Made by a program: the position numbers and the translations under genes. Below the pieces are notes generated by a model. That model did not search any database. It was not told the origin of the DNA and was given only the letters and a program-made list of their open reading frames with translations. A stretch of DNA of 64,000 bases from Whalleya microplaca. Lineage: Eukaryota; Ascomycota; Sordariomycetes; Xylariales; Xylariaceae. Position 1 is the stretch's first letter. Each line of letters starts with the position of its first letter. Of the stretch, positions 10,154 to 20,922 are shown one piece after another. The DNA lies in assembly GCA_022497155.1 (NCBI GenBank), contig MU385718.1:558001-622000 (forward strand), read 5' to 3'.

Positions 10154-10300
10154 AGCTGGATGGCCGTGAGACTAATGAACGGCCATTCAGCTTCTCGACG
10201 TTGACTGGAGCTGGATTGCCGGGAACTAATACAAGGCAATCCAGCGGCTCGACGATTGTTGTTGGCCATCCAGCTCTTCGACGTTTGTGGAGCTGGATGG
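10154..10300. repeat. three successive related hairpins
   Basis: AGCTGGATGGCCGT at 10154-10167 pairs with 10179-10192 (one mismatch); GCTGGATTGCC 10210-10220 pairs with 10235-10245; CCATCCAGCTC 10266-10276 pairs with 10290-10300. All share the AGCTGGAT motif, so here one hairpin has been multiplied. TCGACG separates them. Confidence 0.88.
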
Positions 10301-10420
10301 TCGGCGTTGGTTGGAGCTGGATGGGAGTGTTGGCAATACATCGAGGATCGCATGATTTGGTTTTGAAAAGCAGGAGGGGACATGTCACGGGGTAGCTGAT
10401 AGCAGCACAACCTCGCACCT

Positions 10421-12194
10421 CACATCCTCTTAAGTAGACTCAAGCTTTTTAGTCATTTTTTTCAATCAGTTGCGTCACTCCAAGCAAGGTGATACAGAGT
10501 TATTTATAGTTGTTAGTTAACTGCAAGGCTTCAACTCTACAATCGCTCGAGTCATATCTAGTTGTCCTTACACTGTAGTACTCTCATGTTAATGATGTCT
10601 AAGATTATCTTCGAAGTGATAACTCATTTAAAGAAAGGCTGTTCATAAAGATACTGTCACGAGGTGAGCGTATGAGGTAGTAAGACAGCAGTTGTTCTAA
10701 GAACAACCTTTATATACACAGAACAAACAAATAATCCTAGTAATATGCACAGTGCCATCCAAGCAAATGTGAGGGGTTTGACAAGTCGAGATAACCCTGG
10801 TGGTAGCTGAGGGCATGCGACTCGTTTTAATTGATAGACAAATGCAGGTTACCGGTAAAACCCACAAAACGGATCGCTATGTACGAACTCTAGTGATATA
10901 ATATGACTTCTACACGCCATGTCTCTAATTTAAGGGTATGTTCTGAAGGATGGTCTCGTTGGCCAAGGTGTGATACCTATGCACTCATATTAACTAGACT
11001 GCGGCGTTGTACGTGCATCACAATGAACACAGGGGCTATGTCTTTCATCTAAGTATGGCTTCAGTTACCTAATATCTCTTGTGTCACCTACACCACTATC
11101 ATCTCTGCTTTCTCTTGTGCCTTCGCAAACATCAGCTTCAAGCTACCACCCAAATTGCCACCAGGATTCATGCACACAAAAATTTGTGGAAACACCATGA
11201 ACCCTTCCATTACAAGCTAACTCATGACTGGACTTTATAGTACTTACAGTCGAAGTATGTATGTTAAGAGCTTCAAAGATGGATCAATATATAGTTCGTA
11301 GGAGAAGCTAACTGGAAGCTCTTGCTGCTTGCTTACATACTATAGTCCCATAGAATGGTAATTCGGTTCCTTGTATCAATTATCCAGGCTTTAGAATGGC
11401 TCAATTAGCATACTATACATGAGAGGATATTCTAACACACGTGTGACGTACTGTCTCATATCGGAAGACTCAATAAAGATATATTAATTGCTAACGGGAT
11501 ATTGGATACGGCTGACCTGGGTATTATTCCCATGACATAAATGCCTCATTGCATTCCACCAATGTCTGCCATTTATACATTAATCCTGTGGCATATATAC
11601 ACGCCTGAACACCAACAGGATTTACTGTTCGATGCAGACAAGAGACCTCGGCCCTCATTTAGTACACAGCCTTCGAGTTAGGGAGATCTAGTCCTTGCCC
11701 TCTCAAGATTGAATTCACAACACCAGGATGTGATCCTATCAGAAAGCTTTCATTGAAAATGATTGATATTGCCTCAACTCTTCAGCCTGCCGTTTCACGG
11801 CCCATTGGCCTAAAGAAGTAGATCTCTAATTAATTGGGCGTAAGCCCGACGTAGTCTATCATTCACTTTAAAAGGCTCCTTATTGTAGGGCTGACATTCA
11901 CCCAAGAGGCTCTGTATGGGGCCAACTGTCACGGAACCTACAAGGTAGCAAAACAATAAGTTTGTTTTACGGGGAGGTAAATGAAGCATTGTCCGAAGAA
12001 CAATATGCACAAAACTAAACAAAGAATTCTAACAATTCCCTATAAGAAGTCCCCATTATCCTCTAGGAAATTCCGAATCACCAATTCTCAGACTCAGAAC
12101 GAGACAGGATCATACCACCCACTCAGACATCAGATCATCATACATCATCAATTTACTTGTTGTCTTCAGCAGCACCCAAAAAACAATCACCAAC
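10421..12194. other. AT-rich intergenic, no gene seen
   Basis: No convincing coding frame. An imperfect inverted repeat encloses about 11228-11350, with a perfect AAGAGCTTC/GAAGCTCTT pair inside and GTATGTA/TACATAC outside it; it could be a short non-autonomous transposon relic. The last ~100 bp are presumably the promoter and leader of the next gene. Confidence 0.35.
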
Positions 12195-12638
12195 ATGAAG
12201 GGACTATCTCTCGCCACTCTCATGCTCTCCTTCGCCTCCTCCGCCCTAGCGAACAAGACCGAGGCGGACGCGGACGCGCAGCTGTACTCATCCACGTGGA
12301 AGGCCAGCATGTACCTGAACGACGGCACATGCCAAGGCAACGGCAACTACTTCACGTTCGACGGGACCACCTCCGGCTTCTCGGACTGCCAGAACCTCGG
12401 CGCTAACGGCGTCGCTGGAGTCAAGTGCAGTTACTTCTCCAACGACGGAAGAGACGGTCCGTTTCCTTGCTCCGGAAAGGGTGATACTGCAGCCCGCGGC
12501 ATCAAGTCGCTCAATGCCGCGTGCTCGGTGTATGAGCAGGCCGACTGTGAAGGAACTCCCGTCTTGCTACTGAACACTGGTGGAAAGTGGCAGTGTCGCC
12601 AGGACAATGTCAAGAGCTTCCAGTGTCGGGCACCTTAA
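12195..12638 (+). CDS. small secreted protein with eight cysteines
   Basis: Single-exon ORF of 147 residues. Residues 1-19 (MKGLSLATLMLSFASSALA) form a clear signal peptide with an ALA cleavage motif. The mature part has eight cysteines (46, 65, 78, 92, 110, 118, 134, 144), an even number suited to four disulfides, and is rich in Gly, Asn and Ser. No catalytic motif, no dibasic processing site and no membrane segment. The size, signal peptide and cysteine content fit the broad class of fungal small secreted cysteine-rich proteins, which includes effectors and cell-wall proteins, but I do not recognise the family. It sits beside the hairpin field and a second secreted-protein gene. Confidence 0.8.
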   Translation: MKGLSLATLMLSFASSALANKTEADADAQLYSSTWKASMYLNDGTCQGNGNYFTFDGTTSGFSDCQNLGANGVAGVKCSYFSNDGRDGPFPCSGKGDTAARGIKSLNAACSVYEQADCEGTPVLLLNTGGKWQCRQDNVKSFQCRAP

Positions 12639-13505
12639 GTTGCCACAGGCACAGATAGGGATGGAGTGGGGGGATTCGGTGACGGAGAAAAATTGTGATG
12701 AAGGGGGCCGAACATGAGAGGTCTCACGGATATGGGTCTTAGGGATGGGTTACCTCCGTTCAAGGCTTGAGCTCAGGGAAACGATGTTTCTCTGACAAGT
12801 AGAGGCCATCGTTTGGCTCTATCAATTCGCTTGACAGGCCAACTCTCATAGTCCTAGAACGCAGACTTAGGTAGCTCATCATTCATAAGAAAATGAGAAT
12901 TGCATCACGGAATACAGATAAAAGCTAAACCTCTCTCGAGGTTTATAACTAGTGACGTTTACCAGTCTGACCATCTTTAGGATGAAAATAAGTGTATTAC
13001 CCAATACCACGTAGATAGTAATACCAATATTGCTAGTGCCTATGGTTTGCGAAGAAAAGAACCGACAATCAAGAGTACTCGTACCAAATTTGTAAACGTA
13101 TGTAATCTTGAGACTATAGTCGCATTATATACCTAATTGTTTATAAGCTACCTGTGGGGTTGCAGTCGCCTGTCAGTATGTGTTTTGACTGAACGAAGAA
13201 CGCCAAGGACGTTGTCCGGCTAATATGCAATGGCGAGGTATACCCAAATGGAACCGCAGTATCTTTGTAACACTTATTAATGGACGACACATGCTAAAGT
13301 TGTTGAGGAAGTAGTCCAGTCTAAATATCCCGATTCGTAATCTGGTACACGTAGCGTAGACCAACGACGCTGAAGTAGTGGTATACAGCTGTAACCCACA
13401 AGATACCTGGAACTCAGACTATAAGACGATAAAAGGAGGCATATAATGCGCTACCAAAGCTAATTCATACCTCAATTCGTCCGATCTTATGAGGCACCCG
13501 AGACG
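12639..13505. other. intergenic, no gene seen
   Basis: Lies between two secreted-protein genes; AT-rich with no open frame of note. Presumably terminator of one and promoter of the next. Confidence 0.4.
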
Positions 13506-14279
13506 ATGGTGATGCAAACTCTGACGTTTCTCGCGGTGCTCCTCGCATCTCTCAGAGCCCTCGCAGCTCCTACACCTCCAATCCGCACTTGGGGAGCTTC
13601 ATACGGCCTCGCGGCTATGGTGCCACCGAGTAAGGTCCTGAGCGCAAGGCAAGGCGCCGTCGTGACGCCTCCTCCATGCGTCGCCATAAACCCCCCACCG
13701 GACGAGGAGGCAACCGAGGAGCGCTTCAGCAAATTCGCGGACGAGTTCATAGTCAAGAAGAACCTGACTGCGGCCTTCGAGTATATATCTTCTACGTACA
13801 CGGTATGTATGCCCACAACATACAAGTAATGCTGCATGTCCGTCTTGGGGGGGGGGGTGGAGGGGAAGGTCTTCGTGGATGTTGTTGATTGAGTAGTGAA
13901 AGGGAGTGATATGCAGCATTGGAATGAGCTGAGCTAAATACACTTCATGAACAGAACCACGACTCACTCGCTGAAGACGGCCCCGATGCCGCTCTCGACG
14001 TCTTGGGTCCCCTGTGGGATAGCACGCAGATCACGCCGCTGCGCACCGCTTTCGGTGGCGACCAAGGATGGTTGAACTACGAGGCGAGCGGCTTGGGCGA
14101 GGTGGTAGATCGCTTTCGGTGGGAGGCTGGGTGTATCGTCGAGCATGTGAGTATTCAAAATTTACACTTATGCGTTCATCAGGCGTAAATCTGAGACGTT
14201 TATGTGTACTGACTATGGACGGCGGCAGTGGGATCAAGGGGAGACGTTCCCTGGGGATTTTTCCAAACGGGATGAGTGA
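13506..14279 (+). CDS. secreted SnoaL-like (NTF2-fold) protein
   Basis: Three exons by splice signals and frame: 13506-13802, 13955-14146, 14229-14279, giving 179 residues. Introns are GTATGT...ACAG (152 bp, with a run of ten Gs) and GTGAGT...GCAG (82 bp). The start MVMQTLTFLAVLLASLRALA is a signal peptide; a linker rich in Pro follows, then the SnoaL-like part from FADEFIVKKNLTAAFEYIS through YTNHDSLAEDGPDAALDVLG to VDRFRWEAGCIVEHWDQGE, the last being the typical strand end of this family. SnoaL-like folds include polyketide cyclases and many proteins without known activity; an extracellular one is usually uncharacterised. The reaction cannot be told from sequence. Confidence 0.78.
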
Positions 14280-14521
14280 AGAAATTCTCGAATAAAAAGG
14301 TGACGATGACTTCGCACACTGGTTGAATCAATAGACGATTATGGATAGATAGCTACGCCTGTGTGCGCTGAGCAGTTTTGGTTATATTAGCAAATGATGA
14401 AACCCTGTAACTTCACGAAGGGGCCAAATCTTACATACGATGCGAGAAGGCTTGTCATGTAAAATATAACCGCATCCTACAGTTGTTATCTCTTCAATTA
14501 TTAGCAGACTTCAAACCCAGC

Positions 14522-17302
14522 TCACGAAGTCTTCTTCCCCCTAAAAAAAGCACTAAGCCTCCCCATCATCTGTCCCAACCCACCATTCTCACTCCCCTTT
14601 ACCAAGCCCCCTCGAATCCAAGCCGGCAACTTAACCCTAATCCTGTCCGTCCCGAAGCGTCGATCAATCAGCACGATGGCGGCGTAGTCGTTGCGGTGCC
14701 GGATGGCGCGTCCGATGCTCTGGTTGACGGCGCGCATGCACGCGTTCTCGTAGAAGTCGCGCGCGGCTTGCTTGGCCGCGGCGGCGGCCTCGCTCTTCGG
14801 CATGGAGGCCAGGCGCTCGCGCGTCGTCGACTCGATGTACTCGATGCGCGCCTTCCAGTCCGGCGAGTTGATGTTGGGGTAGGGCAGCCCGACGATGGCC
14901 ACGCAGCGCCCCAGGCGGTCCGAGAAGTTGATGCCCTCGCTCATCTTGCCGCCGACGACGCTGAGGAGTAGCGCGCCGTTGGCGGTTGCTGGTCGATCGG
15001 GGTTTTGGGTGTTGGTAGTGGTAGTGGTGTTGGGGCCGAGGATCGCCTCGCTGTACTGCTCTAGCACCTCGTCGCTGGACCCGCCTTTGGCCTCGCGGAA
15101 CACGGCTTTCTTGGCTTGGAGCCGCTCCCAGACCGATTTGGGCTGCGCGGCGGTGGTCCCGCTCCATGCGGCTACGACTTCGTCAAGGTATCCGTAGCTG
15201 GGAAAGAAGACGACGACGCCGTCGGGGACGGCGGTGCAGATGTTCAGGATCGCGATGCCGAGGTCGCGGATCATGGCCTTGTCGCTGCGCTTTTGGAAGC
15301 TGAACTCGAAGTCAGAACCACCACCACCGACGTCGCTTTTCGGCCTCGGCGAGGACAGCGTCCAGACGCACAAATTAGAAGACGGGATGACATGACCGCA
15401 ACTCAGCGTCGTGATTTTGTCAGCAGCCAGATCTGGGAACAGATGTGCTGTGTAGTCCTCGAACGGAGACATGGTGCCACCAGCGAGGATGACGGCTCGC
15501 GCGCTAGAGGCGATGGAGGAGAATGCGTGGGTGGGCGAAAGCAGCAGGTAGGAGAGCTTAATGTCCAACTGGTCTTTGCTTAGTACCCTATGATAGAATA
15601 TTCGGCCTTCGGAGCTTAGATTATTCAGTGATACGAGGAAGGAAACCAGAGTGTGAAGAACGGGAGTCGACGAAACTGGACGCGAGGAGCCATCCGCACC
15701 CTGCGATTCTGCTTGCGCAACGTAGCCTTCGACCTTGTATGCCAGCTTGGAGCTCTGTATGTACTGAATGAGCTTGTACATGTTGACCTGGTCAATGCCC
15801 TTGGACTTGAGAAGCACATTGGGGTCAACGATCCCGTGTTCAGTCTACCGATATCAATTAGTCGGGTTTTGACATAGGAGACAGAATTCCTCACCTTGAG
15901 CTTCAGGGCGCTTTCTAGCCACTCGCTCAAGCCATCTACAACTCTCGCAACTTGGGCCACCATGACTCGGTTTTCGCCCTTGAGCTTCTTCCCGAACTTC
16001 CTCACATAAACACCAAGCATCTGTCTCGCTCGTTTCAACTCGCCAAGACCTATTTCAGAAGCATAGACATTCGCCACCGCATCCATGATGTTGTGGGCCT
16101 CATCGATTACGACGACGTTGCCTTCAAGCTGAATACCGAGGGCATCCCTGGCCGTCTTCTGTAATAGTAGCGGATATGGAAGCGTGATGATCTCCGCACC
16201 GGGGACTGCGGTTCTCGAGGCGTAATACGGACACACCTGAAGCTTCTTCCCTAGCTCGAAGAGGTCCTCAATATCGGGAAGCGTTGCCAAAGTGCTGTCC
16301 CGAAATTGGTGAGTAAGACTTAAGTTGTCCGCGTTCGGCACAAATTGACACTTGTCTTTTGATTTCGACTGTTGAAGCTCAGCACAGCGATCGTTGATCG
16401 CGGACAAGGATCCCAGGCGGGAGACTGATGGATTGATGCAGAGGCGCTGACGTGATGACAGTGGCAGGTGCTTGATACCCTCAGACTCAGCGTCGGGATT
16501 ACTCCCAAGTAGAGAATCCGGCAGAGAAGTCGGGAAAGAGGGCCGCCGCAATTCCGAGATGAACTGGCTCAACTGTGAATGCGTTCTTGACGCGTAGTAG
16601 ATCTGCAGATATTAGACAAGGCCACGAAAAATGGAATCTCTAGATTTAACATACCTTGATCTCGTTTTCCCCTATATCTTCGTCGTCTTCCTTTGATTGA
16701 AGAGAACCCATGCCTAGTTTCTCCATGAGAGTCCTCGTCTCATTACTGTAACCAGATGCATTATCGACACCCTCGGATGCATCTTGCTCTTCGCCTAGTA
16801 GCCATTCATCATCGTTTTGGACGGCATTGTCGCTTTTCTTAGTACTGCCGTCCTCGATTCTTCTTCGCTTACTCCCTCTCTCCTCTAGTGCTTTCTCCTT
16901 GGCACGTATCCTCTTCAGGCGAGCCTCTCTTTCCTCCCATTGCTTGAGGATCTCTTCCCGTTTTCGCTTAAGCATCTGGTTGACGATCCAATCGGGCTCG
17001 TCCTTGAAGCCCTTGGCAGCATCAGCAACCGAACTCTCCATCGCTGCTCTCTTGTGATTTCGTAACCATGTCAGAGCCGCGCAGATCAGCGACAGCGATT
17101 TGCCCTACAGATGTCAGTTGATGATGAAAATTGGAATAGAGTGTTAGCATACGGTACCGGTTGGGCTTTCGAGTATGCCGACTTGGCCCTCTCCCTTTTG
17201 CAATACATCGTAGACAATACTCATGAATTGCTCCTGTACGTCATATGGCGTGTACGGGTGATGGAAGTCAATCTTCTGGACTCCTTCAGTCACTTCGTCC
17301 AT
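14522..17302 (-). CDS. CHL1: ATP-dependent DNA helicase Chl1 (DDX11 family)
   Basis: Four exons on the minus strand: 17302-17153, 17104-16655, 16602-15895, 15844-14522; introns 48, 52 and 50 bp. The 876 residues match the usual fungal length. Walker A SPTGTGKS is split by intron 1 (residues 46-53). Four cysteines at about 255, 273, 285 and 324 are positioned for the Fe-S cluster of XPD-family helicases. DEAH is at 367-370, and the last helicase motif, [10 protein letters not shown], at about 811-820. The exon 3/4 junction reads [14 protein letters not shown], as in orthologues. Chl1 is a 5'-3' superfamily 2 helicase acting with the replication fork in sister-chromatid cohesion. It is tail to tail with the SnoaL-like gene, 242 bp away. 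Confidence 0.96.
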
Positions 17303-18043
17303 CTTGAACAGCAAGTCTTGGAAGACAGATGGTGGCTAGTTTCTAAACAATCTTACGAATCTCAAGTCTAAGTGAGATCTGGGCAACTTCATGATTTTAA
17401 GAACGAACGGACGATATGCAAGTGCCACCCTGAGCTTATAAAGACTCCATATACCTAAACGCAACGATGGTCCCGTAGAAAAGAGCAAAAAGGCCAGCAT
17501 CCACGATAACGGAGGAGTCAATTTCAGACCCATACAGTTGTCGCGCGAAAACTACAACAACCTTGAGTCCTCGTCACCGCTTGAACACGAGCCATCAGGA
17601 TGATGATTCAAGAGCAAGCGTCCTTGATAGTCGATCACACCACGGGCAAAACGGGTAGAATGAGGTAAAAGGTAGTTTTTTCAGTGTCAGGGACAGACTC
17701 AGAGGAGTTTCGATAGAATCAATCGATAATTTTCGAGTCTGGGAAGTTGAAAGTGGTTGTTATGCAAAACATGCTGCTATTGCCGAAGTACCTAGGTACT
17801 TCTGCTTCTTTCCAGTATCTGAGCACAGGCCACCATTAGCTCTGATAACCAATTGTGGCTGAAGGACCCGCCCCAGCGAATTCGATTGGAGGCTGTGGCT
17901 CGAGCACCAGTCTAGCCCTACTCAAAAAATTAAACGAAAACAATTTCACAAATCCAAGTGCCACATTCAAAACCCGTCAGTCCTCCCGCAATCCATCTCG
18001 AGTAGGCACATCACCACAACACAACAGCCACTCAACCCTCAAG
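17303..18043. promoter_or_regulatory. divergent promoter region CHL1 / RPL28
   Basis: 740 bp between divergent starts. No gene seen. Its last 150 bp, presumably the RPL28 leader, are A/C-rich with CACAACACAACA just before the ATG. Promoter role is inferred from position. Confidence 0.45.
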
Positions 18044-18934
18044 ATGCCTACCAGATTGTCCAAGACCAGAAAGCAGTACGTTTATACCGCATGCACTCGA
18101 TATTCCAGTCGCTCCAATTCCGTCGCGCCGCCCGCCACCGTCTGTCATGTTGTGCAAGGAAAATTAGGATGAATAGCAAAATAGCGAAGATAATGAGCAG
18201 GTGTAGGAGCATACATGTCAACAATGCGAGGGGATGTTGGATTGGAAAAGGAATTACGGCCATCGCAACGAAGCAAACATGATTGAGACCAAGGCGAACG
18301 GCACTGGCGCGACGACGAGTTGAGCGATGATCGAAGCGACTTTTCCATATTCCTACATGTGTGTCAATTGGAGATGGATGCTAACGATTCTCACAGCCGT
18401 GGCCACGTCTCGGCCGGTCACGGTCGTGTCGGCAAGCACCGCAAGCACCCCGGTGGTCGTGGTATGGCCGGTGGTCAGCACCACCACCGAACGAACATCG
18501 ACAAGTACCACCCTGGTTACTTCGGAAAGGTCGGCATGCGGTACTTCCACAAGCAAAAGAACCCCTTCTGGAAGCCCATCATCAACCTCGACAAGGTACG
18601 ATATTCATGGCGTCGAACCCCTTGGTGCGAGAGCAGGCGTAGTTTTGGGCTGCGAACCACTGCCTCCGAGACACTTATATGATGAGCACCTATTTGCTAA
18701 CACGATTTGATACAGCTGTGGGCCCTCGTTCCCGCCGAGACCCGCGAGGCGTACCTGTCCGGCGAGAAGAAGGACACCGTCCCCGTGATCGACCTCCTCC
18801 CCCTCGGGTACTCGAAAGTGCTCGGCAAGGGCCGGATCCCCGAAGTGCCCCTGCTCGTGCGCGCGAGATGGGTCAGCAAGTTGGCGGAGAAGAAGATCAC
18901 AGAGGCCGGCGGCGTCGTTGAGCTGGTCGCATAA
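18044..18934 (+). CDS. RPL28: 60S ribosomal protein L28 (uL15)
   Basis: Three exons: 18044-18075, 18397-18595, 18716-18934, encoding 149 residues, the standard length. Intron 1 is long (321 bp) and splits codon 11, leaving only 32 coding bases in exon 1; intron 2 is 120 bp. The protein starts [20 protein letters not shown], continues with the glycine/histidine-rich uL15 loop ([19 protein letters not shown]) and [19 protein letters not shown], and ends [10 protein letters not shown]. uL15 is a core large-subunit protein at the E-site side. A tiny first coding exon with a long first intron is common in fungal ribosomal protein genes and often helps control expression. Confidence 0.97.
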
Positions 18935-20922
18935 GCAGAAAGTTGCAGCACTGGCGGGGGGGCGTTTCTCTTTTGCGGAACATGGGTAACGGATACCTGA
19001 CGATTGGGAACGGTTGTAAACTCTCGAGGTTAGTTGCCTGCTGCTACACACTATACGGCGGCAGGTGGTATGGCCTTCGGCTTTCTGAGCATTGCATGGC
19101 ATGATCGGCTTCTGCGAAAGGGAGTTAAGATGAATACAAAATGCATTTCACCCAAGCCAGGACACGGTCCGTGTGCGGTTGATATTGAGTTGTGCTTGAA
19201 GTTGACCATACATCTGGTAGGCAGGCTCGAAGTCATGATGCCTAGCCACCAGAGGTGTAGTCGTAGAGTCTTGTTGATATTCGAACAGCTACTTTTACTG
19301 ATCAAGCGATGCCCTTGGCCAACTTCTCTGGATATAACTTCAACAGCTAATGGCTAAGGGGTAAAGAGACCCAAACTACGGATGATAGCCGCCTTCAGTT
19401 TGTTTAAGTGTCCAAGTTCTTCTTCGTCGCATATTGTTCTTTGGCAAGTTGCCTATCTATCCTAGTATCCATCCTAACCTTAGTATATTCTCAGTGGTTC
19501 AAGCATGATCGACCGTCTGCTGTATCCTGCTATTTACCAGCTTGAAGTTTATTCTGAGACTTGGTCGACCTTCAATGTGGGGCGTTTCGATGTTATTAGT
19601 GAACCCCTTTGAATCATTCATAGTCAATGGCCATGGCTCTGTTACAGAGTACTAATACTAATAAAATTGAGTACCTCTTAAAGGACATGCAACATGCAAG
19701 ATAGCTAGGTATTGTTTACTGTTCGAGGTGCTGATTGTGCTACTTTCAAATAGTACGGAATTGGTCTCTACAGTACGGGAATTATCTGGTCAAATCCGTC
19801 TGGAGAAACCTGCTTAATAGACTGAAGATCATATTCAGTGAATGATAATAGTTAGTTAGGAGGTATTGTTGAGTTGGAGGGTCTGCTGCCATGACTCGTA
19901 TCTGGCATGTGATTCTCACAGCCTTTGGTCTTATGTCTTGTGCCCCAGGTGCCCGTAGCCAAGTGATAGACAGGCCTGTACATAGTACGTACCGGAGAAC
20001 AAAGCAATTAGTGGACATTCACCACGGCGGCCACGGGATACACAGTCGGGATACATTCACTGCAATACTCCGACTTATTATATGTACATAATGGATGTTT
20101 TGGGGCTCAAATTGCAATGTACAGTCCACAGTCCAGCGGTCCACCGAAGGAAACAGGCCTAACGTCATTCTCTTTTTAGCAAACTTATCGATAAGCCCCC
20201 TTCCACCACATCCTTGGCGCATGGAATCTACCTAGGCAACCCAGGCTCGAGCTGTTGCACTGCTTTCCTCCTAATAATAACCTACATTGTATTAATTAAG
20301 ATAATTAATAACTGCAACTACTACATTGTCTTTTTCTCGGTGTATCCTATTTTCATCTACCTATTGGAAAAGTTCCAGATGGAACGGGTTTGCATAGATG
20401 GATAGACTATCAATGCATCCCTATTAGATCCTTCACTCACACACCTTCTCTCTCTCTCTCTGACACACACATACACACTCTCTATCTGCTCACCTCTTCA
20501 CCGTCCAATCAACTACTCCGTCGTAGTAGTCTAGTCTCTTTTCCCGAACTGGTCATCCGAAGAGGCCCTTGCTAATCAAGGTGATCGATGCCTGCTACTA
20601 GCGGCTGACCTGACTGCTATCATATCGTCGATAGCATTCACCTTCACCTGTCCCCCCCCCCCGAATCCTGTGTTGCATTGAGGCCCACACCACTTTCATA
20701 CTTAACGCTTACCGAAACCTTTTCCACTCTCGAGAGCTCGGCTGCTTGGGAGCTTTGCGAACCTTAGTAGGGCTGTGTCGCTTTCCTATTCGCTCCTCGC
20801 CCGTGCTGCCTGCGCCTGAACCGTCCATTCGGCCAAGCTAGTCCCAGAACGACAATACGTGGACCAGTGTGAGCAAGTCAGTTGCCTGCGAGCTCAACAT
20901 AACCTTTCCAGCCTGCCTCGCC
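18935..20922. other. intergenic, no gene seen
   Basis: Two kilobases with no recognisable gene. The part from about 20430 to 20500 is a pyrimidine/CA simple repeat (CTCTCTCTCTCT then ACACACATACACAC), followed at 20654 by a run of ten Cs; this looks like the long leader or promoter of ATG26. Confidence 0.45.

Larger units (their letters stand above)
4858..10420. other. field of dissimilar short hairpins, no intact gene
   Basis: Read by eye, this 5.5-kb stretch has a perfect or near-perfect inverted repeat every few hundred bases, mostly 8-14 bp arms around 10-15-nt loops, and most have unrelated sequences. Examples (left arm / right arm): 4858-4866/4881-4889; 5444-5455/5471-5482 (12 bp); 5716-5724/5737-5745; 7055-7064/7075-7084; 7249-7256/7269-7276; 7592-7599/7610-7617; 7709-7717/7732-7740; 7796-7806/7821-7831 (11 bp); 7862-7871/7876-7885; 10210-10220/10235-10245; 10266-10276/10290-10300. 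Chance would give well under one perfect 9-bp stem with a short loop in this length. Several good intron signals are also present, but no long coding frame. Origin unknown. Confidence 0.6.

Noticed and set aside
11228..11350. Intact MITE
   Set aside because: Arms are only partly matching and no target-site duplication is visible; kept only as a note in the intergenic entry.
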